From contig CAWFHN010000014.1 of assembly GCA_963815665.1 (NCBI GenBank), forward strand, positions 124,001 to 188,000: a DNA stretch of 64,000 nt, written 5' to 3'. A program made the position numbers and the translations under genes. The notes beneath the pieces are model-generated. The model worked only from the letters and a program-made list of their open reading frames with translations. It was not told where the DNA came from and did not search any database. The DNA comes from DASUPK01 sp963815665. Its GTDB lineage: Bacteria; Actinomycetota; Thermoleophilia; Solirubrobacterales; 70-9. Below are positions 9,015 through 17,733 of the stretch, piece after piece; position 1 is the stretch's first letter; every line of letters begins with the position of its first letter.

Positions 9015-9731
9015 ATGAGAGGAAAGCTGAGGACCTTCTCGGTGGCCGCCGCCGGGGCACTGGCGCTCATGGTGGTGGCATTCGGCGGCACTGCTGTCGC
9101 CAAGGACCGTAACCACGACCGGATCCCCGACAAGTGGGAGAAGAAGTTCCATCTCTCGCTCAAGGTCGATCAGTCCAACAAGGACCAGGACCGGGACAAG
9201 GTCGACAACATGAACGAGTTCCAGGAGAAGACCAACCCTCGCGTCAAGGACACCAACCACAACGGTCGTCCCGACGGCAAGGAGGACTCGGACCACGACG
9301 GCCTCAACAACATGGGTGAGGACCGGTCCGCGAACCTCCCCGACGACCGGGACACCGACAACGACGGCGTCGAGGACGGCGAGGAGAACCCCGGCACGAT
9401 CGCCAGCTTCGACGGCACCACGCTGACCATCAACGTCGCCGGCGGCGGACAGGTGTCAGGCACGGTGGATTCGACCACCCGGATCAAGTGCGAGACCGAG
9501 GACGAGCACGAGGCCGACGACAACTCCGGCCCCGGCACCGCGTCCTCATCGAGCGATGGCGGCAGCGATCGGTCCGGAGAGCCCGAGCCGGGCGATGACA
9601 AGGGCGGCGCCAACCAAGGCGCAGGTGACGCCGACGGCGTCTGCACCACCGCCGATCTGACTCCGGGCAGCGCAGTCCACGAGGCGGAGCTCGCGGGCAC
9701 CACGTTCGAGAAGGTCGAGCTGGTCAAGTAG
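9015..9731 (+). CDS. Secreted protein with thrombospondin type-3-like calcium repeats
   Basis: 238 aa preceded by a strong AGGAGG ribosome site 5 bases from the ATG. A signal peptide ends near residue 29 (GTAVAK). Residues about 30-125 carry Asp/Asn-rich repeats of the TSP3 type (DRNHDRIPDKWE, DTNHNGRPDGKEDSDHDG, DTDNDGVEDGEE), each a calcium site. The C-terminal part has a short beta-rich module and an acidic Ser/Gly/Asp linker. It is probably an extracellular calcium-stabilised protein of unknown role. A strong terminator follows, so it is monocistronic. Confidence 0.75.
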   Translation: MRGKLRTFSVAAAGALALMVVAFGGTAVAKDRNHDRIPDKWEKKFHLSLKVDQSNKDQDRDKVDNMNEFQEKTNPRVKDTNHNGRPDGKEDSDHDGLNNMGEDRSANLPDDRDTDNDGVEDGEENPGTIASFDGTTLTINVAGGGQVSGTVDSTTRIKCETEDEHEADDNSGPGTASSSSDGGSDRSGEPEPGDDKGGANQGAGDADGVCTTADLTPGSAVHEAELAGTTFEKVELVK

Positions 9732-9766
9732 TCCCAGCACGCAGGTACGCAACTCCGAGGAGCAAG

Positions 9767-9798
9767 CCGGGCGCCCAAGTGGGCGCCCGGTTCGTTTT
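9767..9798 (+). terminator. Rho-independent terminator
   Basis: CCGGGCGCCC (9767-9776), loop AAGT and GGGCGCCCGG (9781-9790) form a perfect 10-bp stem, followed by TTCGTTTT. It sits 36 bases after the TSP3-repeat gene. Confidence 0.85.
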
Positions 9799-9812
9799 CG
9801 CTGACCCTCCGC

Positions 9813-11831
9813 TCAGGCGACGGGCAAGGGGACCGGCAGGCGGTCAGCGGGCGTCGACCGAACCACCTTCTCGAGAACCTCCACCACCCGCGGATCGAAC
9901 TGGCTGCCGGCGCAGCCGCGGAGCTCCTTGAGGGCGCTCTCGGGATCCCGGCCGGGCGAGTAGGGGCGCTCCGACGTCATCGCGTCATAGGCGTCGCAGA
10001 CCAGGATGATGCGAGCCGCAAGCGGGATTCCGTCGCCGGCCAGGCCGTCCGGATAGCCGGAGCCATCCCAGCGCTCATGCGAGGAGCGAATCAGGCTGCC
10101 GACCGACGCAAGCGAGGGCGCCGCTGAGACGATGCGCTCCCCCAGGATCGTGTGCTGATGTATGAAGCCCCATTCCTCCTCGCTGAGTGGCCCAGGCTTG
10201 GTGAGGATCGCGTCCGGAACCGCGATCTTCCCGATGTCGTGCAGCTCCGACGCGCGGCCCAGCGCGGTGAGCTCGCCGGGAGGCAGCTCGAGCTCCTCGC
10301 CGACCGCCAGGGCCAGGCTCTTGACCGCGTTGACGTGCTCGCTCAAGTCGGGGGCGCGCTGGTTGAGGATCCTGAGCAGCACCGCCTCGACCTCGCCCCC
10401 GGCGGAGGGGCGGCGCGAGTCCTTGTCTGCATACATCCGCTGGTCCGCCAGCTGCAGCGCCGTGTCGCGGCTGATCGCGTCGGACGGCAGCTCGGCCGAG
10501 CCGCATGAGCAGGTGATCTTGAACCCCTCTCCGCGCTCGCTCAGGGCCGCGGCCCCCGCGGCGACGGCGGCCCCGGCGCTGGTCGCGTCGCCGTCGAGCA
10601 GCATGGCGAACTCGTCGCCACCCATCCGGTAGGCACGGCCCCGATCGCCGACCGCATCGGCGAGCTGGCGCCCGAGCCGGACGAGCAGGGCGTCCCCGGC
10701 GGGATGGCCGAAGGCGTCGTTGTAGGCCTTGAACCCATCCAGGTCGAGATAGGCCAGGACGTGCGGCGCCGGATCGTCCATGCTGAAGAGGCGGTCCAGG
10801 TCGTACGCGAGCTTGCCCCGGTTGGACAGGCCGGTCAGCGAGTCGGTTTCGAGCTCGGTGACCAATCGGTGGTTCTGCGCGAAGGTGAGGGCGAGCCTGA
10901 CAACGACGGCGACCAGCGTCGCCACGGTCAGGGTGGCGACCGCCGGCTCGTTCATGTCCTGGCGCTCGAGCATCAGCAGGGCGAGTACCGCCAGGGCGAA
11001 GATCGTGGGGGAGGCGAAGGCGCGCCAGCCCTCGGCGGGCTCGGTCTCGCGGTGCCTGGGAGACGGTTGCAGCGCGCCGGTGGCGATCAGGACTGTGGCC
11101 ACGGGCCAGAGAAAGTTGTTCCAGGAGGCGGCTGTGTAGGTCCCAGCGAGCGATTGATAGGTGTAGACGGCATCGCCGATCGCGGCGCAGGCCACTCCGC
11201 CAGCGATCAGCGCGAGGCCCCTGCCCGGGCGCCAGCCCGTCAGCGCGACGCCGCCGGCCGCGACGGCAAGGATGACGAGGTCGAGCGCCGGATAGGAGAC
11301 CGCCACCCCGATCTCGAGCGGCGTCCCGCTCGTGTTGGCCAGGACGAAGTCCATCAGCACGCTGGCGCCGATCGCCGCTACGCAGAGCGCACCGATCGTC
11401 ACGTCGGTCCAGATCACCGCCGTCATCTGGCCGACCCGAGCCCGGACATAGGCGACCATCCCGGCGAGGATGAAGACGTAGCCCGCGAGATAGAGGACGT
11501 CGTCGGCAGACGGGAATGGTGGGCTCGAGACATCCCGGAGCACGACGGTCCAGTACAGGTCCCCGGCCGCCCAGCTCAGCAGGCCCAGCCCGAGGAGCAG
11601 CCAGGGCACCCGTTCCTCCTTGCGCAGGATCGCCCGGGCGAGAGTCGCCAGGGCGGCCACGGTGGTGATGAAGTCGTAGACCCACTCCTCGATGAAGTAG
11701 CTGAAGCGGGGAGAGCCGAGCTGAACGGTGTTGTGGGCGATGACCAGCAGGAGAGCGACCAGCACGAGCCCAGCCAGGACTGCCCTTGAAACCCGAATGA
11801 TTGAGCGAGGTTGTCGTGAAGCTGCAGGCAC
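9813..11831 (-). CDS. Membrane GGDEF-HD-GYP hybrid cyclic-di-GMP protein
   Basis: 672 aa. The N-terminal half holds about 8-9 hydrophobic segments (residues 15-310), probably a membrane sensor. The GGDEF domain (about 335-490) keeps MGGDEF, and the upstream inhibitory RxxD site is missing (GDRGRA there). A C-terminal HD-GYP phosphodiesterase domain (about 495-660) has HDIGKIAVPDAIL, an HTILGE segment and WDGSGYPDG. The protein can in principle both make and linearise c-di-GMP. It stands alone between a terminator and a divergent secreted-protein gene whose leader may be structured. Confidence 0.88.
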   Translation of the reverse strand: MPAASRQPRSIIRVSRAVLAGLVLVALLLVIAHNTVQLGSPRFSYFIEEWVYDFITTVAALATLARAILRKEERVPWLLLGLGLLSWAAGDLYWTVVLRDVSSPPFPSADDVLYLAGYVFILAGMVAYVRARVGQMTAVIWTDVTIGALCVAAIGASVLMDFVLANTSGTPLEIGVAVSYPALDLVILAVAAGGVALTGWRPGRGLALIAGGVACAAIGDAVYTYQSLAGTYTAASWNNFLWPVATVLIATGALQPSPRHRETEPAEGWRAFASPTIFALAVLALLMLERQDMNEPAVATLTVATLVAVVVRLALTFAQNHRLVTELETDSLTGLSNRGKLAYDLDRLFSMDDPAPHVLAYLDLDGFKAYNDAFGHPAGDALLVRLGRQLADAVGDRGRAYRMGGDEFAMLLDGDATSAGAAVAAGAAALSERGEGFKITCSCGSAELPSDAISRDTALQLADQRMYADKDSRRPSAGGEVEAVLLRILNQRAPDLSEHVNAVKSLALAVGEELELPPGELTALGRASELHDIGKIAVPDAILTKPGPLSEEEWGFIHQHTILGERIVSAAPSLASVGSLIRSSHERWDGSGYPDGLAGDGIPLAARIILVCDAYDAMTSERPYSPGRDPESALKELRGCAGSQFDPRVVEVLEKVVRSTPADRLPVPLPVA

Positions 11832-11895
11832 GGATTTGGACCTTGTTCAGGCCCCCTGTGTGTCCATTCATCGTCCGCAGGGACAATTCCTTGAA

Positions 11896-11981
11896 TGCTT
11901 TGGTGGGTGGGCGAAACCGGCGCGTGCCTTGCAGGCGCGTGAGACACTGAGCGGCGCAGTGGCGGGTACCGATCCGAAGCA
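11896..11981 (+). promoter_or_regulatory. Structured leader candidate (three-way junction, GEMM-like topology)
   Basis: TGCTTTGG (11896-11903) can pair with CCGAAGCA (11974-11981; one G-U), closing a junction with two internal hairpins (GCGTGCC/GGCGCGT and CACTG/CAGTG). The inner strands CGAAACC, GACACTGAGC and GGGTACCGAT vaguely resemble conserved parts of the c-di-GMP-I riboswitch, and a GGDEF protein is divergent. The match is weak: 7 of 10 at the key GACGCAAAGC segment and no GNRA loop. It ends 4 bases before the ATG of the secreted protein. Confidence 0.25.
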
Positions 11982-11985
11982 CCGA

Positions 11986-13182
11986 ATGTCGAGCGTCAGG
12001 GACAAGCACGGGAGCGCGGGCCTGCGCGGCCTGGCGGCGGCCGTGTTCGCGACGGGTGCGCTCGTCGCGGTTGCGAGTCCCGCGATGGCCGGCCAGGACC
12101 AGCTCAAGGGAGGATCCGTCGTCTTCCAGCTGCAGGGCTCGCGCGGCCTCAAGCTCAAGCCGAGAACCATCAACCTGCCGATCACCGGCGGGGCCGTCGA
12201 TCCCATCGACGGCTCCGGGACGGTGCAGGTCTCGGGCGGTTTCAAGGCCAAGCGCCGCAAGCACAAGGCCAAGGTCACCATCACCAGCATCACCTTCGGC
12301 GCCAACGGCGGGCCCGGGAATATCGCGGCCAAGGTGGGCAAGAGGAAGGTCGGTGCGTTCGGCAGGTTGGCGGGCGGCACGGTTACCCGGGACGGCTGGG
12401 GCGCGAGGATCGAGAACGTCAGCGCCTCCCTCGCCCGCAAGGGCGCCAAGGCGCTCACCCGAGCCTTTTCGAAGCACAAGCACAAGCACGCCAAGAAATC
12501 TCGGGGCGGCAAGGTGAAGGCAGGTCGCCTCGGGACCATCGTCTCGGCGACCACCGTCCCGCTGGCCGTCGAGATCGTGCCGGGCACCGGGACGATGACC
12601 CTCAACACCGACGCGATGGGGGCGTTCGTCTCCAAGCTGCCGGCCCATTGCGTCGATCCCCTTCCAACCGGTTCCCCGGCGGGGGTTTCGCCGATCGCGC
12701 CGGCGACCGCGAACCTCCCGGGAACGACCTACACGTTCCCCGTGACCGGCGGATCCGCAGCGCCCGACTTCAGCGCCGGGGAGGTGATCACCGGCGGTGG
12801 CCAGACGATCAAGAAGAACCACAGCATCAACCCCCTCAACCCGGGCGCCTGCGACTCGGCGCAGCCGCCCGTCGGGACCAAGCTGGTCAGCACTGAGCTC
12901 GGCGTCAATTTCGCCAACAACAGCCTGAACTCCACCGCCGCCCTGCCGACCGGGGTGAGCCTTCGGGCGCCCCTCGGCGACATCGACTTCTCGACGGGGA
13001 GCCGGGCGTTCGATCCGAACACCGAGAAGCTGAGCATCGCCGGCGCCACAGTGAGCCTGAGCTTCCCGGCTGCCCTGACGCTGAACAACTTCTTTCCAAC
13101 GGAATCCGGGGATCCGGGCGACGATTTCGTGGCCGGCGACAGGATCGGCACGATCGATGTCGCCGGCGTGAAGCTCAGATAA
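11986..13182 (+). CDS. Secreted beta-rich protein of unknown function
   Basis: 398 aa from ATG 11986, chosen because a signal peptide follows at once (hydrophobic AAAVFATGALVAVASPAMA, cleavage near residue 37). The frame is open further upstream to 11728, but that part is antisense to the GGDEF gene. The mature protein alternates beta-strand-like segments with a His/Lys-rich stretch (KHKHKHAKK, about residue 165) and has two cysteines. It resembles repeat-type surface proteins of actinobacteria, but I cannot name a family. No good ribosome site is visible. tRNA-Ser follows on the other strand. Confidence 0.65.
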   Translation: MSSVRDKHGSAGLRGLAAAVFATGALVAVASPAMAGQDQLKGGSVVFQLQGSRGLKLKPRTINLPITGGAVDPIDGSGTVQVSGGFKAKRRKHKAKVTITSITFGANGGPGNIAAKVGKRKVGAFGRLAGGTVTRDGWGARIENVSASLARKGAKALTRAFSKHKHKHAKKSRGGKVKAGRLGTIVSATTVPLAVEIVPGTGTMTLNTDAMGAFVSKLPAHCVDPLPTGSPAGVSPIAPATANLPGTTYTFPVTGGSAAPDFSAGEVITGGGQTIKKNHSINPLNPGACDSAQPPVGTKLVSTELGVNFANNSLNSTAALPTGVSLRAPLGDIDFSTGSRAFDPNTEKLSIAGATVSLSFPAALTLNNFFPTESGDPGDDFVAGDRIGTIDVAGVKLR

Positions 13183-13183
13183 G

Positions 13184-13274
13184 CGGAGGGGGAGGGATTC
13201 GAACCCCCGGACCGGGAAGACCCGGTCAACAGCTTTCAAGGCTGCCGCAATAAACCAGACTCTGCCACCCCTCC
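13184..13274 (-). tRNA. tRNA-Ser (anticodon TGA)
   Basis: The acceptor strands GGAGGGG (13274-13268) and CCCCTCC (13191-13185) pair fully, and the discriminator base is G. The D arm, an anticodon stem GCAGC/GCTGT with loop CTTGAAA, a long class II variable arm (CCGGG...CCCGG) and a T arm with TTCGAAT are visible. CCA is not encoded. It reads UCN codons, chiefly UCA. Confidence 0.95.
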
Positions 13275-13334
13275 ATGAAACGGGTTGCTCCTCCGGAGCA
13301 CCCTCGCATAACCAAGGCTAGAGCCGCTCGGGTC

Positions 13335-13871
13335 TCAGTCGTTCTGCGGGATGCAGACGATCACCGGGATCTGCCGGTCCCCCGCCCGCTCCTGATACTT
13401 CGCGAAGCCGGGGTAGAAGCGGGTGGCCAGGTCCCAGAGCCTCTGGCGAAGCTCGCCCTGGGCATCCCTCGCCCGGTAGCGGCCGCCGCCGCCCTTGGTC
13501 CAGAGCTCGACCTCCGGGTTCGCGACGACGTTGTGGTACCAGGCCGGATGGTCGCGGTGGCCACCGCGGGAGGCGATCAGGACGACGTTGTCCCCGTCGG
13601 TGAAATAGGCGAGCGGGGTGGTTCGCTTCTTGCCGCTCTTCGCGCCGGTGTGGGTGAGCAGGACCGTGGGTGCGTTGAGCGTGGTTCTGACGCGGCCACC
13701 GCTGGCCCTCATCAGATAGGGATCGACCTTGTTCCCGATGTTGACCAGGAACCAGGTGACGGGGCGCTGCCGCGCCGACCAGGAGAGCGCGCTCATCCAC
13801 GGGCCCCTGGGTTCCATCGGGTCGTATGAGGGAACGCGCCCCACCGCAGCAGAGGATGACGGCTTCGCCAT
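13335..13871 (-). CDS. Deazaflavin (F420)-dependent nitroreductase family protein
   Basis: 178 aa. The core (about residues 40-175) shows the DDN-family pattern: VLLTHTGAKSGKKRTTPLAY, VVLIASRGGHRDHPAWYHN, VANPEVELW and a C-terminal IPVIVCIP. Relatives use coenzyme F420H2 to reduce quinones, nitro compounds or other substrates. The first 25 residues are poorly conserved, so translation may begin at an internal Met (MSALSW). It lies 10 bases upstream of the end of the PAS-GGDEF-EAL gene on the same strand and could be co-transcribed with it. Confidence 0.85.
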   Translation of the reverse strand: MAKPSSSAAVGRVPSYDPMEPRGPWMSALSWSARQRPVTWFLVNIGNKVDPYLMRASGGRVRTTLNAPTVLLTHTGAKSGKKRTTPLAYFTDGDNVVLIASRGGHRDHPAWYHNVVANPEVELWTKGGGGRYRARDAQGELRQRLWDLATRFYPGFAKYQERAGDRQIPVIVCIPQND

Positions 13872-13881
13872 CAGAACGCGG

Positions 13882-16167
13882 TTAGGAGATGAGCTCGCCG
13901 AGGCGGGCGGAGATGAGCAGCTCTCCCAGCGCGGCGGGTGGCTGCGGGCGCGCGAAGTAATAGCCCTGGCCCCGATCGCAGTGGAGAGCCTGCAGCTCGC
14001 GGAGCTGCTCCTCGCGCTCGAGGCCCTCCGCCGTCGCGGTCAGGCCCAGGCCGTGGGCCAGGCCCACGATCGCGGCGACGCCCGCCGAATCCTCCCGCGA
14101 GCGCCCGAGGCCGGCGATGAACGACGCGTCGATCTTGATCGCGTTCAGCCGCGGCAGGCGCTTGAGGCTTCCGAATGAGGAGATCGCGATGCCGAAGTCG
14201 TCGATCAGCAGCCGGATGCCGAGCTGCTCGAGGTCGGGGATGGCCCTGAGCGCGGCCGCGCGGCGATCCATCACTGCCCACTCGGCGATCTCGAGGCACA
14301 GCGACGAGGCGGGCAGCCGAGCGTCGGAAATCGCCTGGGCGATCTTGCCGCTCAGCCCGGGATCCGCCAGCCGGCGTTCGCTGACGTTGACCGAGACGGT
14401 GAACCGGTCCCCGTCGGGCAGCTCCTGCCGCCAGCGAGCCGCCTGGAAGCAGGCCTCGCGCAGGACGAAGTCGTCGATCTGAGAGATCAGGTCGCTCGAT
14501 TCGGCGACGAAGAGGAACTGCGCAGGCTCGAGCAGGCCGCGGTCCGGGTGCTGCCAGCGAACCAGGGCCTCGGCGCCGGTGATCTCGCCGCTGTGCAGGT
14601 CGACCTCCGGCTGGTAGTGGACGGTGATCTCGTCCCGCTCGAGGGCGGCCCTGAGCTCGCGCTCCAACCCGGTGCGGTCCGTATCGCCCTGGCGCATCCA
14701 GCTCTCGAACAGGGCGTAGCGAGACTTTCCGGCGGCCTTGGCCCGGTACATGGCGAGATCCGCCTCGCCGAGCATCTGGTCGGGCTCCGTCGGGCTGCCG
14801 TCGGCCTCATACAGGGCGACCCCGATGCTCGCCGCCTGGGTGATCGCCCTGCCCTGAACCTCGATCGGCTCGGCCATCGTCTCTATGACCCGATCGGCGA
14901 TCGCGCGGACCTCCTCGTCCCCGACCTCCTCGCAAAGGAGCGCGTACTCGTCGCCGCCCAGACGCGCCAGGGTGTCGCCCACCCGCAGCAGCGGCTCGAG
15001 CCGGCGAGCCACCTCGATCAGAACCTGGTCACCGGCGGCGTGGCCGAGGGTGTCGTTGACCAGCTTGAAGCCGTCGAGATCGAGGTAGATGATGGCGAAG
15101 CCGCGGACGCCTCGGCGGGATGAGGCCATCCGGACGCGGTCGGAGAACAGCGTCCTGTTGGGCAGACCGGTCAGCGAGTCGTGCAGCGCCTGCCGCGTGA
15201 GGCGCTCCTCGGATTCCTTGCGATCCGAGATGTCCTCGACCTGTGCGATCAGGTAGCCCGGCGGCCCGTCACCTTCGTAGATGGGCGAGACGTTGAGCGA
15301 GATCCAGACCGGATGGCCCGCGGCGTGGATGTAGCGCTTCTCGGTCCGGTAGCCGTAGCGCTCGCCCTCGACCAGCTCGCGCAGCGCCTCCAGGTCGGCC
15401 TCGATGTCGTCGGGATGGGTGATCTCGCCGAAGGTCTTTCCGACGAGCTCGTCCCTGCTGTAGCCGGTGATCTCGCACAGGGCCCGGTTGACACGCTGAA
15501 AGCGGCCCGCGGTCGAGGTGAGCGCCATGCCGACCTGGCTGTCGTCGAACGCCCTGCGAAAGCGCTCCTCGGCCTCGCTGAGCTCGTTGGTCGTTCGCCT
15601 CAGAGCTAGCACGAGCGCGTGGACCGCCGGGCCGACGGTCGAGGCGAGTCCCACCGCGACGATCGCGCGCTGCACCTGCTCGTCATGTACGGACACTCCC
15701 GAGAGGACGTCGGGGAGCAGTACCGTCAGCGCCATCGCCACGATCGAGACGGCCAGCTCCCTGCCGGTCCCGTAGATCGCGAACCAGGTGATCGGGATGG
15801 ACAGCAGCGGGTCGAAGATGCTGAGCGTGCTGCCGTCGGCCTCGCGGAGCAGGGCGAGGATGACGAAGTACGAGAGCGGCAGGATCGCCTGGGGCCAGGC
15901 CGGCAGCCGCTGCCACGGAACGAGCAGGGCCGATGCGACGACGATCGGCACCATCGCGGCCGCGATCGCGACGCGGGTGTCGGCGAACGAGAGGCCGGCC
16001 ACCGGTACGAGCGCGAAGGGCAGGATCCCCGCCACCACGAACGGGGCGATGCGCCAGGCGACGTCGGCGCCCTCGAAGAAGCGACCGGGCTCGACGTCGA
16101 GGCCGATGGCCCGCGACCAGCCACGTGCGCCCTCACGAACGGTCGCGGCGGCGGAACGATGGCTCAC
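13882..16167 (-). CDS. Membrane PAS-GGDEF-EAL cyclic-di-GMP protein
   Basis: 761 aa from GTG 16167, chosen over the longer frame because GAGAGGA lies 9 bases upstream. Several N-terminal membrane segments (about residues 40-190) precede a PAS domain (about 210-330, NRALCEITGYSRDELVGKTF). The GGDEF domain has LGGDEY and an intact RVGD inhibitory site. The EAL domain keeps GAEALVRW, VNVSERRL, LEIAEW, LLIDDFG, IKIDASF, AEGLE and GQGYYFARP, so all usual metal and catalytic residues seem present. It is probably bifunctional or a GTP-primed phosphodiesterase. Confidence 0.9.
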   Translation of the reverse strand: MSHRSAAATVREGARGWSRAIGLDVEPGRFFEGADVAWRIAPFVVAGILPFALVPVAGLSFADTRVAIAAAMVPIVVASALLVPWQRLPAWPQAILPLSYFVILALLREADGSTLSIFDPLLSIPITWFAIYGTGRELAVSIVAMALTVLLPDVLSGVSVHDEQVQRAIVAVGLASTVGPAVHALVLALRRTTNELSEAEERFRRAFDDSQVGMALTSTAGRFQRVNRALCEITGYSRDELVGKTFGEITHPDDIEADLEALRELVEGERYGYRTEKRYIHAAGHPVWISLNVSPIYEGDGPPGYLIAQVEDISDRKESEERLTRQALHDSLTGLPNRTLFSDRVRMASSRRGVRGFAIIYLDLDGFKLVNDTLGHAAGDQVLIEVARRLEPLLRVGDTLARLGGDEYALLCEEVGDEEVRAIADRVIETMAEPIEVQGRAITQAASIGVALYEADGSPTEPDQMLGEADLAMYRAKAAGKSRYALFESWMRQGDTDRTGLERELRAALERDEITVHYQPEVDLHSGEITGAEALVRWQHPDRGLLEPAQFLFVAESSDLISQIDDFVLREACFQAARWRQELPDGDRFTVSVNVSERRLADPGLSGKIAQAISDARLPASSLCLEIAEWAVMDRRAAALRAIPDLEQLGIRLLIDDFGIAISSFGSLKRLPRLNAIKIDASFIAGLGRSREDSAGVAAIVGLAHGLGLTATAEGLEREEQLRELQALHCDRGQGYYFARPQPPAALGELLISARLGELIS

Positions 16168-16303
16168 TCTCGGCTGTCCTCTCTCGAAGTCCCCCTTCGA
16201 GCCCCTGTCGGAAGTCCTTCCCGCTGGGAACCGATCGACGTTAGATCGGAGCCGAACGCCCGGTAAGGCCTCTATTCGGTACTGGACGTTTGTTCTAGTC
16301 GCG

Positions 16304-17548
16304 TCACAGGAACGACTTCCCCTCGCCGCGATAGGTGGGGACCTCGTCGCGGATGGTCGTCCCGGTGACCAGGAAGAGACGGTCGAAGCGCTCGCAGAGC
16401 TCGCCTGCCCTGAGGTCGCGAAAGTAGGCGCGGTCTCCAATCCCGAGTCGGTCCGCGCCCGCGCCGGCAAGCGTCGGCTGCGCGCCCTCGAGCTCGATTG
16501 GGCCGACGCCGGAAGCGCGGGTCACGGACAGTGCGAACATCGCGCCGGGGCGCGGCCTGAAGCCGCGGTAGTGATCGGAGAGAACCGGCGCGTAGAAGCC
16601 CGACCCGGCGGCGACCTCGGTGACCGCCCATTCCGAGGCGGTCAGCTCGATAGATCCGGTGCCCCCGCCGTTCACGAACTCGAGCTGGGCAACCTCCGAG
16701 AGGGCGGTGACGATCTCGGCCCGCCGCTCCGTGACGTCCTTCGCGGAAGCCGACTGCATCGCGCGCACCATCAGGTTGTTGATCGCCTTGCGCGGGACGT
16801 TGTCGCCGACGCCGGCGATCTGGCCCTCGTACGCCATCACCCCGACGAGCTCGGTGCGGTCGCGGCGGTCGATCTCCTGGGCGAGGGAGACGGCGGCGTC
16901 CGCCGTCCTGATCGGCGAGCGCTTCGGCCCGATCTTGAACAGGCCGCCCAGCGGCCACCAGGAGAGGTCGATGTCTATGGCGACGCGGATCGGCGCCACG
17001 AAGGAGCTCGCCGCCTCCTCGATCAGGCCCAGGTGCTCGGGGCAGTCGACCATCACGACTGGAGCCTGCTCCGGGTCCTCCGCGGTGATCCGGGCGAGCC
17101 GAGTCAGAGCCGCCCGGTCGATGGTGGGGTAGGCGACCACGAGATCGCGCAGGCCGCGCTCCCAGAGCCAGAGCGTCTCGGGGAGCGTGAAGGTGAGGGC
17201 GCCCTGGAATCCCGGATCGAGGTCCAGCAGGCGCTCGAGCATCGGCCGCGAGCGGATCGACCTGCTGGCGATGCGGATCGGCTTGCCTCGCGAGCGGCGC
17301 AGCATGTCGGCGGCGTTCGCCCAGACGGCGTCCAGGTCGACGAACGCGAACGGCGCCGGCACGTCGGCGAAGATGGCCTCGAAGCGCTCGTGGGCCTCCA
17401 TCGGTGTCGGCAGCGGCAGCGGGGTGGGAGTGTCGATCGCCGAGAGGGGCCGCGTTTCCTCGTCGACCGGCGTGTGGCCGTTGGTGTCCGGCTCGCCGGT
17501 GGCCCGCTCGGTCTCGGTCGTCGGGTTTTCGTCAGTGGCCGGCATCAT
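16304..17548 (-). CDS. Alanine racemase-like fold-III PLP enzyme (D-threonine aldolase/D-amino-acid deaminase type)
   Basis: 414 aa. After a disordered acidic N-terminus (about 45 residues) comes a fold-type III PLP barrel: FAFVDLDAVWANAADMLRR, GKPIRIASRSIRS (where the family usually has the PLP lysine, here less obvious), RVAIDIDLSWWPLGG, GVMAYEGQIAG and FVNGGGTGSIELT. The C-terminal beta domain has GDRAYFRD and PTYRGEGKSFL. Relatives act on D-threonine, D-serine or other hydroxy amino acids. The substrate here is unknown. It lies upstream of the PAS-GGDEF-EAL gene with a 136-bp gap. Confidence 0.75.
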   Translation of the reverse strand: MMPATDENPTTETERATGEPDTNGHTPVDEETRPLSAIDTPTPLPLPTPMEAHERFEAIFADVPAPFAFVDLDAVWANAADMLRRSRGKPIRIASRSIRSRPMLERLLDLDPGFQGALTFTLPETLWLWERGLRDLVVAYPTIDRAALTRLARITAEDPEQAPVVMVDCPEHLGLIEEAASSFVAPIRVAIDIDLSWWPLGGLFKIGPKRSPIRTADAAVSLAQEIDRRDRTELVGVMAYEGQIAGVGDNVPRKAINNLMVRAMQSASAKDVTERRAEIVTALSEVAQLEFVNGGGTGSIELTASEWAVTEVAAGSGFYAPVLSDHYRGFRPRPGAMFALSVTRASGVGPIELEGAQPTLAGAGADRLGIGDRAYFRDLRAGELCERFDRLFLVTGTTIRDEVPTYRGEGKSFL

Positions 17549-17640
17549 TAATCGGGTTGCTGCTCAGCTTCGCTTCCGCTGCACCCTCACTTCCAGCCTA
17601 CAATCGAGCCGCGTGGTCGCCGCCGGCGACCGTCGCCCCC

Positions 17641-17730
17641 GGAGAGGTGGCCGAGCGGCTGAAGGCACTCGCCTGCTAAGCGAGTAGGGGGCTAATAGCT
17701 CTCTCGAGGGTTCGAATCCCTCCCTCTCCG
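17641..17730 (+). tRNA. tRNA-Ser (anticodon GCT)
   Basis: The acceptor GGAGAGG (17641-17647) pairs with CCTCTCC (17723-17729), discriminator G. The D arm, the anticodon loop with GCT in CTGCTAA, a long variable arm and TTCGAAT in the T loop are present. CCA is not encoded. It decodes AGC/AGU. The next gene starts 4 bases downstream. Confidence 0.95.
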
Positions 17731-17733
17731 CTG

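Noticed and set aside
11896..11981. c-di-AMP or SAM riboswitch upstream of the secreted protein
   Set aside because: None of the conserved core strings of those classes is present. Only a weak c-di-GMP-I resemblance remains, reported at low confidence.
10075..13239. A very long open frame on the minus strand spanning about 1050 codons
   Set aside because: It is an out-of-frame shadow of the GGDEF-HD-GYP gene and the antisense of the secreted-protein gene. Its translation is Arg/Gly/Pro-rich with no domain, as expected in high-GC DNA.
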